Shown here piece after piece: positions 38,901-49,956 of a DNA stretch of 64,000 nt. Under the pieces are notes generated by a model. The model was not told where the DNA came from. It ran no database searches and worked only from the letters and a program-made list of their open reading frames with translations. How positions within the stretch are numbered: position 1 is the first letter of the stretch; each line of letters starts with the position of its first letter. The position numbers were made by a program, and so were the translations under genes. Source of the stretch: Daphnia pulex (taxonomy: Eukaryota > Arthropoda > Branchiopoda > Diplostraca > Daphniidae); NCBI RefSeq assembly GCF_021134715.1, contig NC_060022.1:811001-875000 (forward strand). The letters run 5' to 3'.

Positions 38901-39163
38901 ATGATGTGAGCCAAAAACTGAAAATGGTGGCCGAGATGCCCGAAGCAGCCCGAGCTGGAATCTCTTACTCTATGTTCGGTTTGGGTGGTATTCTGCTCTT
39001 TTGCGTGGCCCTGATGATCTGGAAGCGGATGAAGAGCAAGTCGTACGGTGCTGGGGGAGTCAACAACGCCGACGTCGAGTTCGAGAAACGGACCGACGCC
39101 GTCACCGTTCACAAGACCAACGGCAAAAGTCGGTCTGCAGAAGATTCTGATCTCCCCCGATAA
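32906..39163 (+). CDS. CD36-family class B scavenger receptor, two alternative starts
   Basis: Common exons: 36056-36147, 36755-36912, 37413-37554, 37696-37902, 38005-38269, 38367-38629, 38689-38814, 38882-39163. Two alternative first coding exons both end in phase 1 and fit the exon at 36056. Exon 35781-35802 gives a 518-residue protein (MRRAICSG...). Exon 32906-33074 gives a form 49 residues longer (MKTEADWKYSP...). The topology is typical of the family: a first membrane span (ILAVSAILFIVMGILVTMFF), a large glycosylated ectodomain with many N-X-S/T sites, clustered Cys near CFCPPGT, NCGIKG and SSCKFG, and a second span (MFGLGGILLFCVALMIW). Family members bind and take up lipoproteins, fatty acids, carotenoids or microbes. 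The ligand here is unknown. Confidence 0.92.
33075..35780 (+). other. First intron of the long form and promoter region of the short form
   Basis: No supported coding exon. A 135-codon open frame at 33692-34099 with a hydrophobic start is A+T-rich and unconvincing. The last few hundred bases before 35781 are CT- and GT-rich (TG repeat near 35668-35684) and probably hold the promoter and leader of the short form. Confidence 0.5.
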
Positions 39164-40030
39164 GCTTTCTTCTCTTCTCCCGGTCAAATGTTTTGTATTT
39201 AAATTACTAGTTCTGTCTTCTTTCTTATCCCATCTTGCTCCAATTCAATTAATCGAGTTCAACAGTTCCGCTCAGATATAGACTCCTCCTTCTATTTCTC
39301 CACTTATTTGGCCATTGTGTAATGACGAGCGTGTGTGTGTAGTGCGTTTGCGTGTGTGCGATTGTGTGTCGATGGTTTGTACGTGGTGCCAAACGAGTGG
39401 TGTGGACTTGTTTTGTAGACGATTCCGATTGTGACATTGGCGATTTCTCTCTCATGACTCTTGCGGAATCTATTAATCACCCCATGTATATCATAAAACT
39501 ATATAGAGAGAATGGAAATATCACACACTCATCGATTTTTGCTCCCTCCCTCCCTTCTTTGTTTGTTTCAGTGGTTTTACTACTCCCATGTCTATCTTGT
39601 AGAGATTATCGCGACTTGTATCTCCACGTGACAACATTCCTCGAATATTCTTTCCTTTGGGGAATAACAACAAAAGAGAAAAAGAAAAGAAAAAAAAAAC
39701 AATCGAAAAATAGCATTCATTTTCACAGTGAAATAGTTTTTCGTTTCTTTTTTTCTAATTATTTTTTCTCCAAAAAGTAATGCGCTCAAATGTTTCGTGC
39801 CTTTCATTATTTTGCTGGTCCCGTGTTTTATATAGTAGTTATAATTTGTTTTTTTTTTCCTCTTTCTTTGATGTCGTGCTCTCTCTCTCACATATCTCGT
39901 AATTTTGTTACGGACGAACGAATGAAATGAAATTCCCAAGGACCCAAGACGATGACCGTGAATGAGCAAATGTTGATGAATGAACCAGCCGTTTCTTTTA
40001 CGAAATAAATAAAAACTCAAAATAATTAAA
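39164..40030 (+). other. Likely 3' UTR of the scavenger receptor
   Basis: Sequence downstream of the TAA at 39161 includes a TG-rich stretch near 39330-39360. An AATAAA at 40004-40009 is a plausible polyadenylation signal, giving a 3' UTR of about 860 bases. Confidence 0.45.
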
Positions 40031-41452
40031 ATCTACTTATCAAAGGGGAAATTTTGGCGTTTCTTGCGTGCGTCAACGGACGTTTCGCTTTCACTTTTCA
40101 TTCGGTTTCGCATCAGTCACGATTGTCGGTGTCACCTTGAGATCTCGTCGTCAGTGGGTCATCATCATCTCGGATTATATGATCTAGAGAAGAGGCCACA
40201 CCCAGTGAATTTGCCGATCCATTCCAACAGTCACGACGAATCAACGGAATCATCACCGTATCATCTTATTGTTTGCTGTCGCCATTGTGAGTTTCCTCGG
40301 CCCTGAATACGACCTGAATTCAATTGTGCTCATTACAATAATATATTTTAAAAAAGATGATGGATAGAATGAAAATGTTGTAGAAAAGGGTATAAAGTAT
40401 TAATCAGGTTTCCGTTTTCGCGGCTTCCACGAATCCCCCCCGCAAACCAGTGATCACCCAAGGAGAACGCGAGATATCAAATGACGTAATTGAACTTGTC
40501 GGCAGGATGTGTGGAGGACGCGCACGAGTCCTTATTTAGTTTTTTTAAATATTCGTTTTTTATCTCTTTCGTCCACACTCGAGTTATTATTTTTGCGCAT
40601 ACAACGAACTTGTGTACTAAAACAGTTCCGGTTGAACGAACAAACTCAACTCGTGAGTTTCCGGGCTATTTCGTCGCCAATGGGCGTTATTGCGTTTATA
40701 TTTCGCTGCAAGCGTTCTGCCATATATTGTAATTCAATCGTAGCCCAGGGAAAGTGAAAATATGACTCAGTTTTTGTCAAAACAAAAATTCAAACAGCCG
40801 TCAGAAAAATTACGCAACTCAGTGAGGGGTGACGGCTGCGGTGCTGAGCTACTCAAAGTCCTTGAAAAATATAGCCACAAAATTACTAAGCGAAATACGT
40901 AGAAAGGCGATTACCCTTCAAAAAAACTAATATTATTTGACAAATTTTTTAAGCATGACCAAACATAAATTTGTATATTCAAAAATATGTTTTCGTTAAT
41001 TTCAACTTTGGATCTTAAATTGTTATTGTAACCCGTGTAACGGATATCTTCCTGTCTTGCATAAATAGATGGACAAATCCGTTAATGCCAGCAGTGAACA
41101 GACGTCATCACTTTAACATTTGACCCGCTGAATAACGTTCTGCGTTCACATTTTCTCAAAACTATTCCACACATTGGTTGCGCGTGATAATCACGTGTCA
41201 TGGTGAAGACACTCACGTACGCCATTCGAAGAAAAAAGGTCATCACTCTTTTTTGACTGATTAATGGATTGTTTACCACAGGTTTCTGTTTAGCTTAAAT
41301 TTCTTTATTGACATAAGGGAAATGATTTCAACTGAATACAAATGAGCTGACATTTGGGCCACTCATATTTGAATTGAAATTGAAATTGGATTCCGTATTA
41401 GGTGACGAATTAAATGAAAAGATGTGTCAATTACGTAATCACATACGAGTGA
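40031..41452. other. Intergenic A+T-rich DNA
   Basis: Nothing supported; short open frames only. Confidence 0.5.
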
Positions 41453-43173
41453 TTAAACCGAGCAGGCGGGGGTATTGGCCGGGGCGTTTTTGCAAGCGAC
41501 GGCTGTCAGATTGGTCAGGCTATCAAATTGGTTGTTAAAGTCCCACACCTTTAATTGAAAGAATAATGAATTCATTTGATATCCAAATGAATTAAAAAGA
41601 CAACAACTTTCTTTTCGTTATTACCTGGTTGTAAATTATCCAAGGAACAAAAAACAGAGTAGGTTCAAGGTTCAAAGTTTCCACTCCGTGATCGTGAACT
41701 AAATCCTGACCCTCGATGCTCATTTGGCAAGTATCAATAGGCGCGTAATCCAAGCCAGCCAATTCGGCGCACTATTCAACCAGACAATTTTCTAATTTTA
41801 CCACACCCGTAAAAAAAACCACTGCGCATTTACGCGGCATCGTAAAATAACAAACGAACCAATTCTCCGTTCTTGGGTAGATCCATAAGGCAAGTCGTGA
41901 AATTTAAAGCCTGGCAAGATTTTAACTAAAATTAAGCAAATCTCTAAACGAAGTATTACATAAGTGAACGATACCTGAGTAATCGTTGGACTGTATTTGA
42001 TGCCACAGGCATGGAGAATATTGCCAGTACACTCATCTTTCATAAGAAATGTTTGATGATAAAATTAATCCCAAAAGAACTTTGCAAATTGAAATAATAA
42101 CTGTACCGGGTCCATGTTGACATTCGAAACTCCATCCGCCTTCCGCATTCGGTAGAAACTGCATGGAAAAATTTAAAATAACTTGGATAAGGATTAGGTG
42201 TGTGATTAAAAATAGAGCTCAAATTTTACCGTTGCTTTTCCGAATGGGATCAATCTTAAATCGGTAAAAGTGGAAAGCGTCGGCCAGTTGGGATTTAATT
42301 GATTCACGAGGAAATTGCGGCTGTCGGGACAAAGGGATTCGTAATAAACATCCAGGGTCATTCGTTCACCAGCTCTAGTCTTTTAATTTTAGAACAAATT
42401 AAAAATCATATAATAGATTACAAGTTGTTGCATAATAAACGATAATAAGTCTAGGATTAGATTAAGCACAAAGTATGACGATGCTATTTTATTTTATCAA
42501 CAAGCGTGGCATGCTGCTGGTTTCATCAGGGATGGAAATGACTTAATCCAGCATGGATAAAGGCATGATAAAGCATGTCAAGGATAAAATAAAGAGCATA
42601 AAACAATCACGTGAAAGGTGCGTTGGCCAGAGTCGATTGTAAATGTAGGCTAACACACTATGCTGGTATCCCCCCCCCCCTGCTGAACATTTTTCTTTCG
42701 ATATTGTCACACATCATCGCTGTTCAGAAATAATAGTATATACTATAATTCTGGCTTAACGCCATATAAGCTTCATCAAAAAACGTTCTCGCTTGCTTAA
42801 CCACGTGTGGGTTATATAAGCGACGAAATAAAAAAAGTGACAGTATCATCAGAGCTATACGACGCCCCATTGTTGGAAAAAAATGAGTCACCTCCATCAC
42901 TTTCCACATGGGAAAAGAAGTTGACAATTTGGGCACACATGTACATATAAGACCGCGTCTTTGATTAACTCTGTATTTATTCATAAACTCTATGACGCCA
43001 ATAAAGACAGGTGAGAGCATATAAAGATTGACGCCTGCATTGCTGTATAAAGAGTGGACCACACACGGATAGTTTCTATTAAATAAAAAGAATTCTTTTT
43101 GTAATATTATTACCTGAGGGGCTCCACCAACCACGCAGATCAAGGCGAACCCACATAGAATAAGCGATCGCAT
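41453..43173 (-). CDS. GILT-like lysosomal thiol reductase A, about 205 aa
   Basis: Seven exons on the minus strand, 5' to 3': 43173-43114, 42379-42230, 42158-42107, 42036-41975, 41910-41860, 41771-41625, 41548-41453. The first exon encodes a signal peptide (MRSLILCGFALICVVGG). The mature protein has the GILT active-site region LDVYYESLCPDSRNFL, the family signature CQHG in WSFECQHGP, and conserved Cys in ECTGNILHACGIKY, TCLMDL, CAEL and DTCQ. Relatives reduce disulfides in endosomes and lysosomes and affect antigen processing and immunity. The usual CXXC is CPDS here, so the second active-site cysteine is absent. The donor after exon 5 (GAATTG|GTTCGT) is weak. A tandem paralogue lies about 1.4 kb away on the same strand. 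Confidence 0.92.
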
Positions 43174-44542
43174 TTTCGGTGTTAGTTTGATGTGAATTTT
43201 TCTTAAAGAATCAGGATCGAATCAAAGTAACTGTTTTTTCAGCTCACCCTGCAAGGATCTGTGTGTTTTTGTAGTGATGATTTACAGTCAGGATGTAACC
43301 TCTGTATGCCTATATATAACATTTGATAAGGTGGAATTATTTGCTATCGCGATAGAGCGAGATGTCGTGTGCTCCATTAGACCTGCCCATGAAGCATAAT
43401 GATATCATAATTGATGCTGGTGAACTTTCGTCTAGGAGATAGAAATCGGACCATTCAACTTGTTACGTAATTCGAAAGAGAAAGGGAAGTCTATCGTGAA
43501 CAATAACATTTTCCCCTTCGTTGAACCTGTTATAAGAGAAATTGGTTTAATTCCTACGAACTCACAAAAACTTGTTCACTTGCAAAATGTACACACAGTT
43601 TCATTAAATGTGTGTCATTTAAGTATAGTTGCAATTCGCATACTTGCATTCCTATAGCAACAAAATATTAGCCAATAACGTAAAATTATATAACAATCAA
43701 ATGTTTGCGGTAGAAAGCGTTATCACGTAGTTAGTAACAAAACCAGTCAGACAGTCTCAATTAAAACAGAGGAGAGAATTCCCAATTAGGGAGCAATTAA
43801 AACGACAGGGGAACATGTTCACTTTCTGACGTTCTTTTATAATTTTGGTTGTTGCCCTTATACTCGCCACTTGGCAAAGCTATCAGTACATTTTTTTTCG
43901 GTCTTCAATTATCGTACAGCGGCGAGACCTGATCAGAATATTCAAATTTATTTTAACGTAACATAAATTATTCACATTTTTTTTTTCATCCACGAAATCT
44001 ATTTAGAATAGTTGCTCATTTTCCGTTGCGATGTTAGCGGTGTAACACGACGCCAGACTATTCATCTTCATAATGGGTTCATCTTTCATTTGATCCTGCA
44101 TCATTTGAACCCGATGAACCTAAGCAGTCAAAAATCAGGTCCATTATATAGTCATAAATGTTTCTTTAATTTTTGGCTCATTGTGAAAACCTATTTGCAT
44201 AATAATAGTATAAAATATTTCATAAAAACTTGCACAATGAAGGTCACCGTGTCGAAAACAGACCACCTTTCAAAGCAAAATGAATACCAATATAAAAATA
44301 ATTCGGAAATCGGTGCTTTCTTTTAAGAGTTAACTTTCAAGTGAGTCTTGTATTTATAATGTAGGGCCTATCGAAAACAAATGTATTACAAAATGTTACA
44401 TTTTGATACATTACTTCAGTACCCAGCATTGAAGTTAACTAAAATTTGGACGGAATAACAATATTCGAATAAATGGAATGTCGATTTTTATGCTTCACAA
44501 TCCCCAACGGGGATGGGTTTGCTCATCATCTAGACGGATCAC
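43174..44542. other. Spacer between the tandem GILT genes
   Basis: A+T-rich with no supported gene. It contains the promoter of copy A and the 3' end of copy B. No TATA box was assigned. Confidence 0.5.
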
Positions 44543-46089
44543 CTAGAGAACATTGGAAAGGCAAGACGGAGCGTTAAATCCGTTATGATTGCAAGCAACA
44601 GATCTTAGATTGGAAAGACTACTCCATTGCTTGCCATCATCAAACACCTGTAAAATACCCCCAAAATTAATAATCAGTTGGAAATATTATTAAAGTTAAT
44701 AGTAATTTTCACCTTATCATAAACAACCCACGGGACAAAAGTGAGAGTAGGTTGCAGAGTTAAAGTTTCCGTTCCATGCGCCACAGCCAATTCTTGGCCC
44801 TCGCTAGTCTTCGTGCAGGTGTCAATCGGTGTAAAGTCCAAACCGGCTAATTCGGCGCACTATATGAAATGGAAATATTTATAAAATTTCTTCAATTTTC
44901 ATTCGGAGAATCCCGTACTAACCTGAGCTCCAGAAGTTGGTGCTCTCATCAGACACGATGCGTAGTTCAGCGCCTTATTATTGAAATAGAATTTAGTTTC
45001 CCAAGCTTTTATGAAACCCACATGTACATTTCGAAAGAGATACCTGAGTGTTGTCTTTACTGTATTTGATACCGCAGGCGTGCAGGATATTTCCAGTGCA
45101 CTCAGCCGAACCGTGTTGACACTTGAAGGACCATCCACCCGATGAGTTTTGGGAAAACTACAAACAATTGTCAAGTTCATTGTATAAACAGGCAATTTCT
45201 GATTGCAACAAAGAAATAATAATAACGGGACATAGGACATACGCTTGCTTTGCCAAAAGGGATCAGCCTGAGGTTGACGAAAGAGGAGAGACTTTTCCAT
45301 TGCGGCGCCAACTGATTGACCAAGAAGGCCCGGCTGTCGGGACACAAGGACTCGTAGTAGACGTCCAGATTCGTTCGTCCACTATTTCCGAGCTATTAAA
45401 TCATCAAAACATTATGAAGGCACAGTCACGACTCACGAGTAAGAAATTAAAATCCAAACTGTCAACTAGATAAATTGAGCTATGCGAGGATGGAATGGCA
45501 GAGAAAATCATTTTTAAAGTTTCAGCTGTGTGACAAAACAAAAAGAATAAAACCCAACAAATATTTGAGGTTCAGCCGGAATGCGACGTGCGAGATTGAT
45601 GAAATTCTTCGAGCAAAATAGTTGCCTACTATACAATTTCTATCACTTCCCTGAAATTCTGGCGTCAAGGTAGTTTTCAATACCTCCGCATGATTTCCAG
45701 CGGGGATGGCGCAGTCTATTGACCTTGGGTCCATGAGCCTTGCCTCTCCCCGGAGCTTTTTTTTCTTTTTTTAATTATTTCTTTCCTCTTATGTTTTTCT
45801 TAGGTGTTGTTTTGTTTTTACAATTTTAAGGTTAAACGAGAAAAAGGGGCGTGCCAACTTGCAAGGAAAATATTACACAATTTTTTTACAACACTTAAAA
45901 TAACAAATCTTATAAATTAAGAAAAACAAGAAAATTATTAAACAATGTTTTACTTTAAATATATGAGCCAATTAAAATTAAAAATCTGAAATTAATTGAC
46001 AATAATTAATTGTTATGCAAAATGATTACCCCAGCAGTGTTGACAAAGCTGACGCACAGCAAGGCAGAGGCTAACAAAAACTTGAACAT
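44543..46089 (-). CDS. GILT-like lysosomal thiol reductase B, about 208 aa
   Basis: Six exons on the minus strand, 5' to 3': 46089-46030, 45392-45243, 45157-45044, 44973-44923, 44859-44713, 44647-44543. The leader is MFKFLLASALLCVSFVNTAG. The core has LDVYYESLCPDSRAFLVNQL, the CQHG signature (WSFKCQHGSAEC) and the same downstream cysteines as copy A. Five of the six exons match copy A in phase and nearly all in length (60, 150, 51 and 147 nt identical). The 114-nt third exon equals exons 3 and 4 of copy A (52+62 nt) without an intron. As in copy A, CPDS replaces CXXC. Confidence 0.92.
45393..46029 (-). other. First intron of GILT copy B
   Basis: 637-bp intron, very A+T-rich in 45770-46010. 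No nested gene supported. Confidence 0.6.
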
Positions 46090-46721
46090 TTTGGCAACTC
46101 ACAAGGTGAAGTCTACAAGAAAGTTGAATTCAAGCACCGTCTGCAAGCACGTCCACTCTCTCCCGGAACTTGCTGAGCAATGTCTGCATATTCGAGCGAG
46201 CCGAACGACCAAGGCTATACATGTTATCCACTCCTCGATTCCTATTCTTTTCGCCTCTCACTGATCAAACAGGTGTGCTGAAGTGAGAGTCGAGCTGGAC
46301 GCCAGCTGTGAATGTTTTCACGCGTGCATTGTAAACGAAACAACGGATCTTTTTTTTTTCAAATAATACAAAATTGTCCCAACAAAAAAGACTATTCTTC
46401 GTTGAAGTTGGCGCCAATAAACTGAAACTAGAACAAATCCATTACGATATTCTGGACAAAATCGAGGTCGCCAATTTACAGCTAAAATGTGCTGTGCTCT
46501 ATTTCCTGGTTGAAACGCCCGTTGGTATCAGAATTTTCAAGGCGTGGCACTTGAGCGCCAAAAAAGTGCTACCCAATTGAACTAAAATACCAAAATGGCC
46601 ATTCTGATCTTATTTCATTGAAGGCAGACTTACAGAATAAGGAACAACAAATCGTGTTACTTCCACCCCAGTGTAAAATAAGAATAATGTAACAAAATTG
46701 TATAGTACAGACACACTGCCA
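46090..46721. other. Spacer between GILT copy B and TCF25
   Basis: This holds the GILT B promoter and the TCF25 3' end. A 68-codon + strand frame at 46374-46580 (VETPVGIRIFKAW) faintly resembles the N-terminus of NOP58/NOP56 proteins and could be a pseudogene scrap. Otherwise nothing is supported. Confidence 0.45.
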
Positions 46722-49286
46722 TCAGTCAGAGTGATCGTCTTCATCATCGTTTGAATCGTTGAAAGGAAGATCGGGAAGCTGAATGTTGCTCAGCAAGTCA
46801 CGCATGGCCGCCACCAATGTGGCAACGCTCTGTTGAAGATTGGCTCCCGCTCCTTCGGCAGCAATCTCTTCATTTTCTTGCAAATCGACATTGGCACGAG
46901 GAGGTCTGCAACAATTAAACATGTTGAAATAATTTTAAAAAATCAAATAAAATACAAGGCATACCTTCCAGGTTGTCGCTGAACGGCTTGTTGATTATTA
47001 ACAACTTCCTGCGGATTAAAACCGGGTAAGAGTGACCGGAAGAACGAACTGATCAAACCTCCTTCCAACTGGCTGGCGGCTGTGGCATTATTGGTTCGAG
47101 TTGGTCGACTGTAGCTCGAGCTACAGTAATTTTATATAAATTTTATAAATTTATTTAATTTAATAATAATAATTTAATAATTAATAATTTCTATTTTTTA
47201 CTATTACTTACACCGATTCTACAGGCGGTAGAGGATCAAAAGACATGACTGAACCAGCTGCCAGTTCCTGGATGTTTAAACAAGAAATAAATAAGAACGC
47301 TTCTTATTTAGAAAAGTATTTTGAGTTGAACCTGGGGTAGCGTGGCGGTAGCATCTTTGATATCTGACAGGAGAATATGTCGGTAGATATTTCTTGGCGT
47401 TCCTTGGTAGCGCGTTTTACGCTTTTCCTCGTATTCTAGGGCAATCGAAGGCTGGCGATCAACCTCATTTAAACAGCTGTTGGCGTTTCGTTCCAACTAT
47501 AATTTTAGAGTTGGTTGTTAATACAAATTGATTTATGGCAACACATTGTTAAATACCCAAGGAAGGAGTTCAGCATCTTTCCAAAGGTGAAATGAGCGTC
47601 CGATGTACAGTTGAATTAAATTGTTCAACGACGGCGAATGACTACGCATGCAAGCAATTAATACTTGAACGCGAAATATTTTAAACTTGGTTACGTACCT
47701 GAAAGGTGTTTTGGGTGAAAAGTACTCGTGTCTGACTACTCTAACGTCAGCTTGAATGGAGCACTTATCTAACAAAGGAATTAATACTCCTGGGAACATT
47801 AGCAGGGCCTGTTTAAGGTATTCGTCTGCAAGTGGAAGGCTTTTGGGGTCAGTTTTTGAATGGTAGAAGTGGGCCAAAGCAATAGCGAAAGCCATATTAG
47901 GCAGTTGGGACAAATTTTTCTTGGATTCAAAGAATCCAAAAAATTCAATGAACCAAGAATATTCACTGGCTTGAAATAAAGACGTCAAATTAAACGAACG
48001 ATTCTTTTTACATTAAAAAAAATTAAAAAAATGCGTAATACCTTTGATGGCGTAAAAGTCTATCATCAGAATAACTGCCAAGGGATCGGAATCCAAATCC
48101 AATGTATAAAGAAGTTTACAAAATTCCAAAGCAGTTCGGTAACATCCTCGCAAACCGATGGAAACCAAATGTTTGAATATGGCCAAAAATAATGCCCTTG
48201 AAGTAAACCAAATATGTGATTGAAGTGTAGGACAAAAGTCTGAAATAATTATACCTGTTTTCCTGTTGCTTATATTCGAGGCGACAATTTCCGGATGCCA
48301 AATTGAATGAAGGATGAAAAGCACTTTCAAGAATGTATAAGGCTCGCTCGATGAGTTCTCCTGCCATTTGCGGGTCTTCACTCATTCTGCAGATATCAGA
48401 CAGCTGGATCAGCGAGTCTATATGGTATGGATACATATTCACAAGTGCAACAATATTTGTGGGATTCAATGAGCTGACAGCCTCCCAGAAATCGTACTGT
48501 ATTTGACGATACTCTTTGTTGTGCTCATATTTGAAATAGAAACAACCATCCTTTGTTTGATCCAAACTCATTGAAAGTCCTAATATAAAACATGAATTCA
48601 ACATCATATTAAAATTCATAAAAGATCTTTTAACTTCACAACACAAACCTGTTTTTCTTATTTGGGACCAATTGTCTTTGGAATTGATTAGCCATGTTGA
48701 CTTTACATAAGCCCTCCCCCTGGCTTTCTTCTTTTGTGCTGAAACCACCACTCTGCTGCCAAAGATTTTCTTCAGCTCATTGTCAGAATTAAGATTTTTT
48801 TGTTCTAAACTGAGGACATTTTTAGCAGCAACTTGTTTGGAAACTGGCGTCTCATGGCCATTTGAAGGTGCAATATTAACTAGAAATTCATTGTCCAAAT
48901 CATCAGCATCATCATCAAGCTGTGCACTTTGCTTCTTCTTCTTCTTGGTCTTTTTCTTAGGTTTGGTTCCTGTTTGAACTATGTGTGATGTGTCTTCTTC
49001 CGATTCATCAGGAGTGGGTGGTTCTTCGACACTTTCCTTGTCTGAGTCGTCACCTTCATGCAACTAGGAGAGTAAACAGGATGAATTTTGAATCACATTT
49101 ACATGACACGATTATTTTATATACCAAATCAAACATATTGATGGCGGGTTTCTTCTTTCGATTTCCATTGACATTTCTTATGACAGGCGCATCATCAAGC
49201 TCCTCTTCTTCTAGTTGTAGGCTTGATGCCAATGTTGATAACTCATCCTTTTCTCCATGAATTTTGCGAAGCTGTCTATTTGACAT
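46722..49286 (-). CDS. TCF25: TCF25 (Nulp1/Rqc1 family), about 657 aa
   Basis: Ten exons on the minus strand, 5' to 3': 49286-49125, 49063-48649, 48579-48255, 48196-48042, 47969-47699, 47641-47557, 47496-47332, 47267-47212, 47120-46965, 46905-46722. All phases agree. The protein starts MSNRQLRKIHGEKDEL like TCF25 orthologues. It has an acidic stretch followed by a Lys-rich run (KPKKKTKKKKKQ), then the conserved TCF25 region (QIQYDFWEAVSSLNPTNIVAL, YHIDSLIQLSDICRMSEDPQ). It ends in an acidic tail. The length is close to vertebrate TCF25. Family members act in ribosome quality control (yeast Rqc1) and have been described as transcriptional regulators. The donor at exon 8 was placed at GT|GTAAGT because it fixes the phase. 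Confidence 0.94.
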
Positions 49287-49956
49287 GATCTGTATTTAAT
49301 AAATTGCAAATCAGAAAAACAAGATATCGCTCCCGATATAGTAATCGTTTGGACAGTGTGTATTTTGGGTTGTGGGCCCACGTAATCGTCTGCATGAAAC
49401 AAACCATCTAGCGGTCAAAAAAGCACTTAATTATTTTTGGAATTTTGGTAAAGTAGTTTTCGTGACTTTTCGATGCACTATTTGATTTTGGAATCAATTT
49501 AAAATGATTTTATGGTTGTGTGGTATTTATTGAAATGATTTTGATACACTTTTGGTCAATATTTCGTAATGGATGATTGCTACCCATAGTGTGCTGCCAC
49601 CTGGCGCTTTTCACATTCGAAAAACGCTCAGTCAAACGCTTTCTGTCAAACGTGTAAAACCCTAGAAATTTGCCCATCGTGCTGAATGAAAATTCTTGTG
49701 TGCTTGATGTTTCGTTTTATCAAAAATGATTTCATCCGACCTTGGTGATAATGACTCAGTTATTGGTAACCGTTTGAACTGATTGGAAAAAGAAACGATT
49801 CTCCCACAAAACTTGGCTCAACTGAATTGTGCATTTATTTTATGTGCTTGGGAAAAAAGGGCATTGAGAGAAAAAAAAAGGAGGCAGCAAACGTAGTAAA
49901 CGGCGCCTATCGGCAAAAGACTGAAGCTCGTTTCAGTCTGTACTGGTGCTCCCATC
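49287..49956. promoter_or_regulatory. Divergent promoter region between TCF25 and PPP4R1
   Basis: 670 bp separate the predicted start codons of these head-to-head genes. No TATA box was assigned. The PPP4R1 leader just before the ATG contains GTTTCAGTCTGTACTGG, which includes an initiator-like TCAGT. Confidence 0.5.

Noticed and set aside
42724-43173. 149-codon minus-strand frame starting with the GILT A signal peptide
   Set aside because: It reads past the exon 1 donor at 43113 into the intron; the spliced model gives a full GILT.
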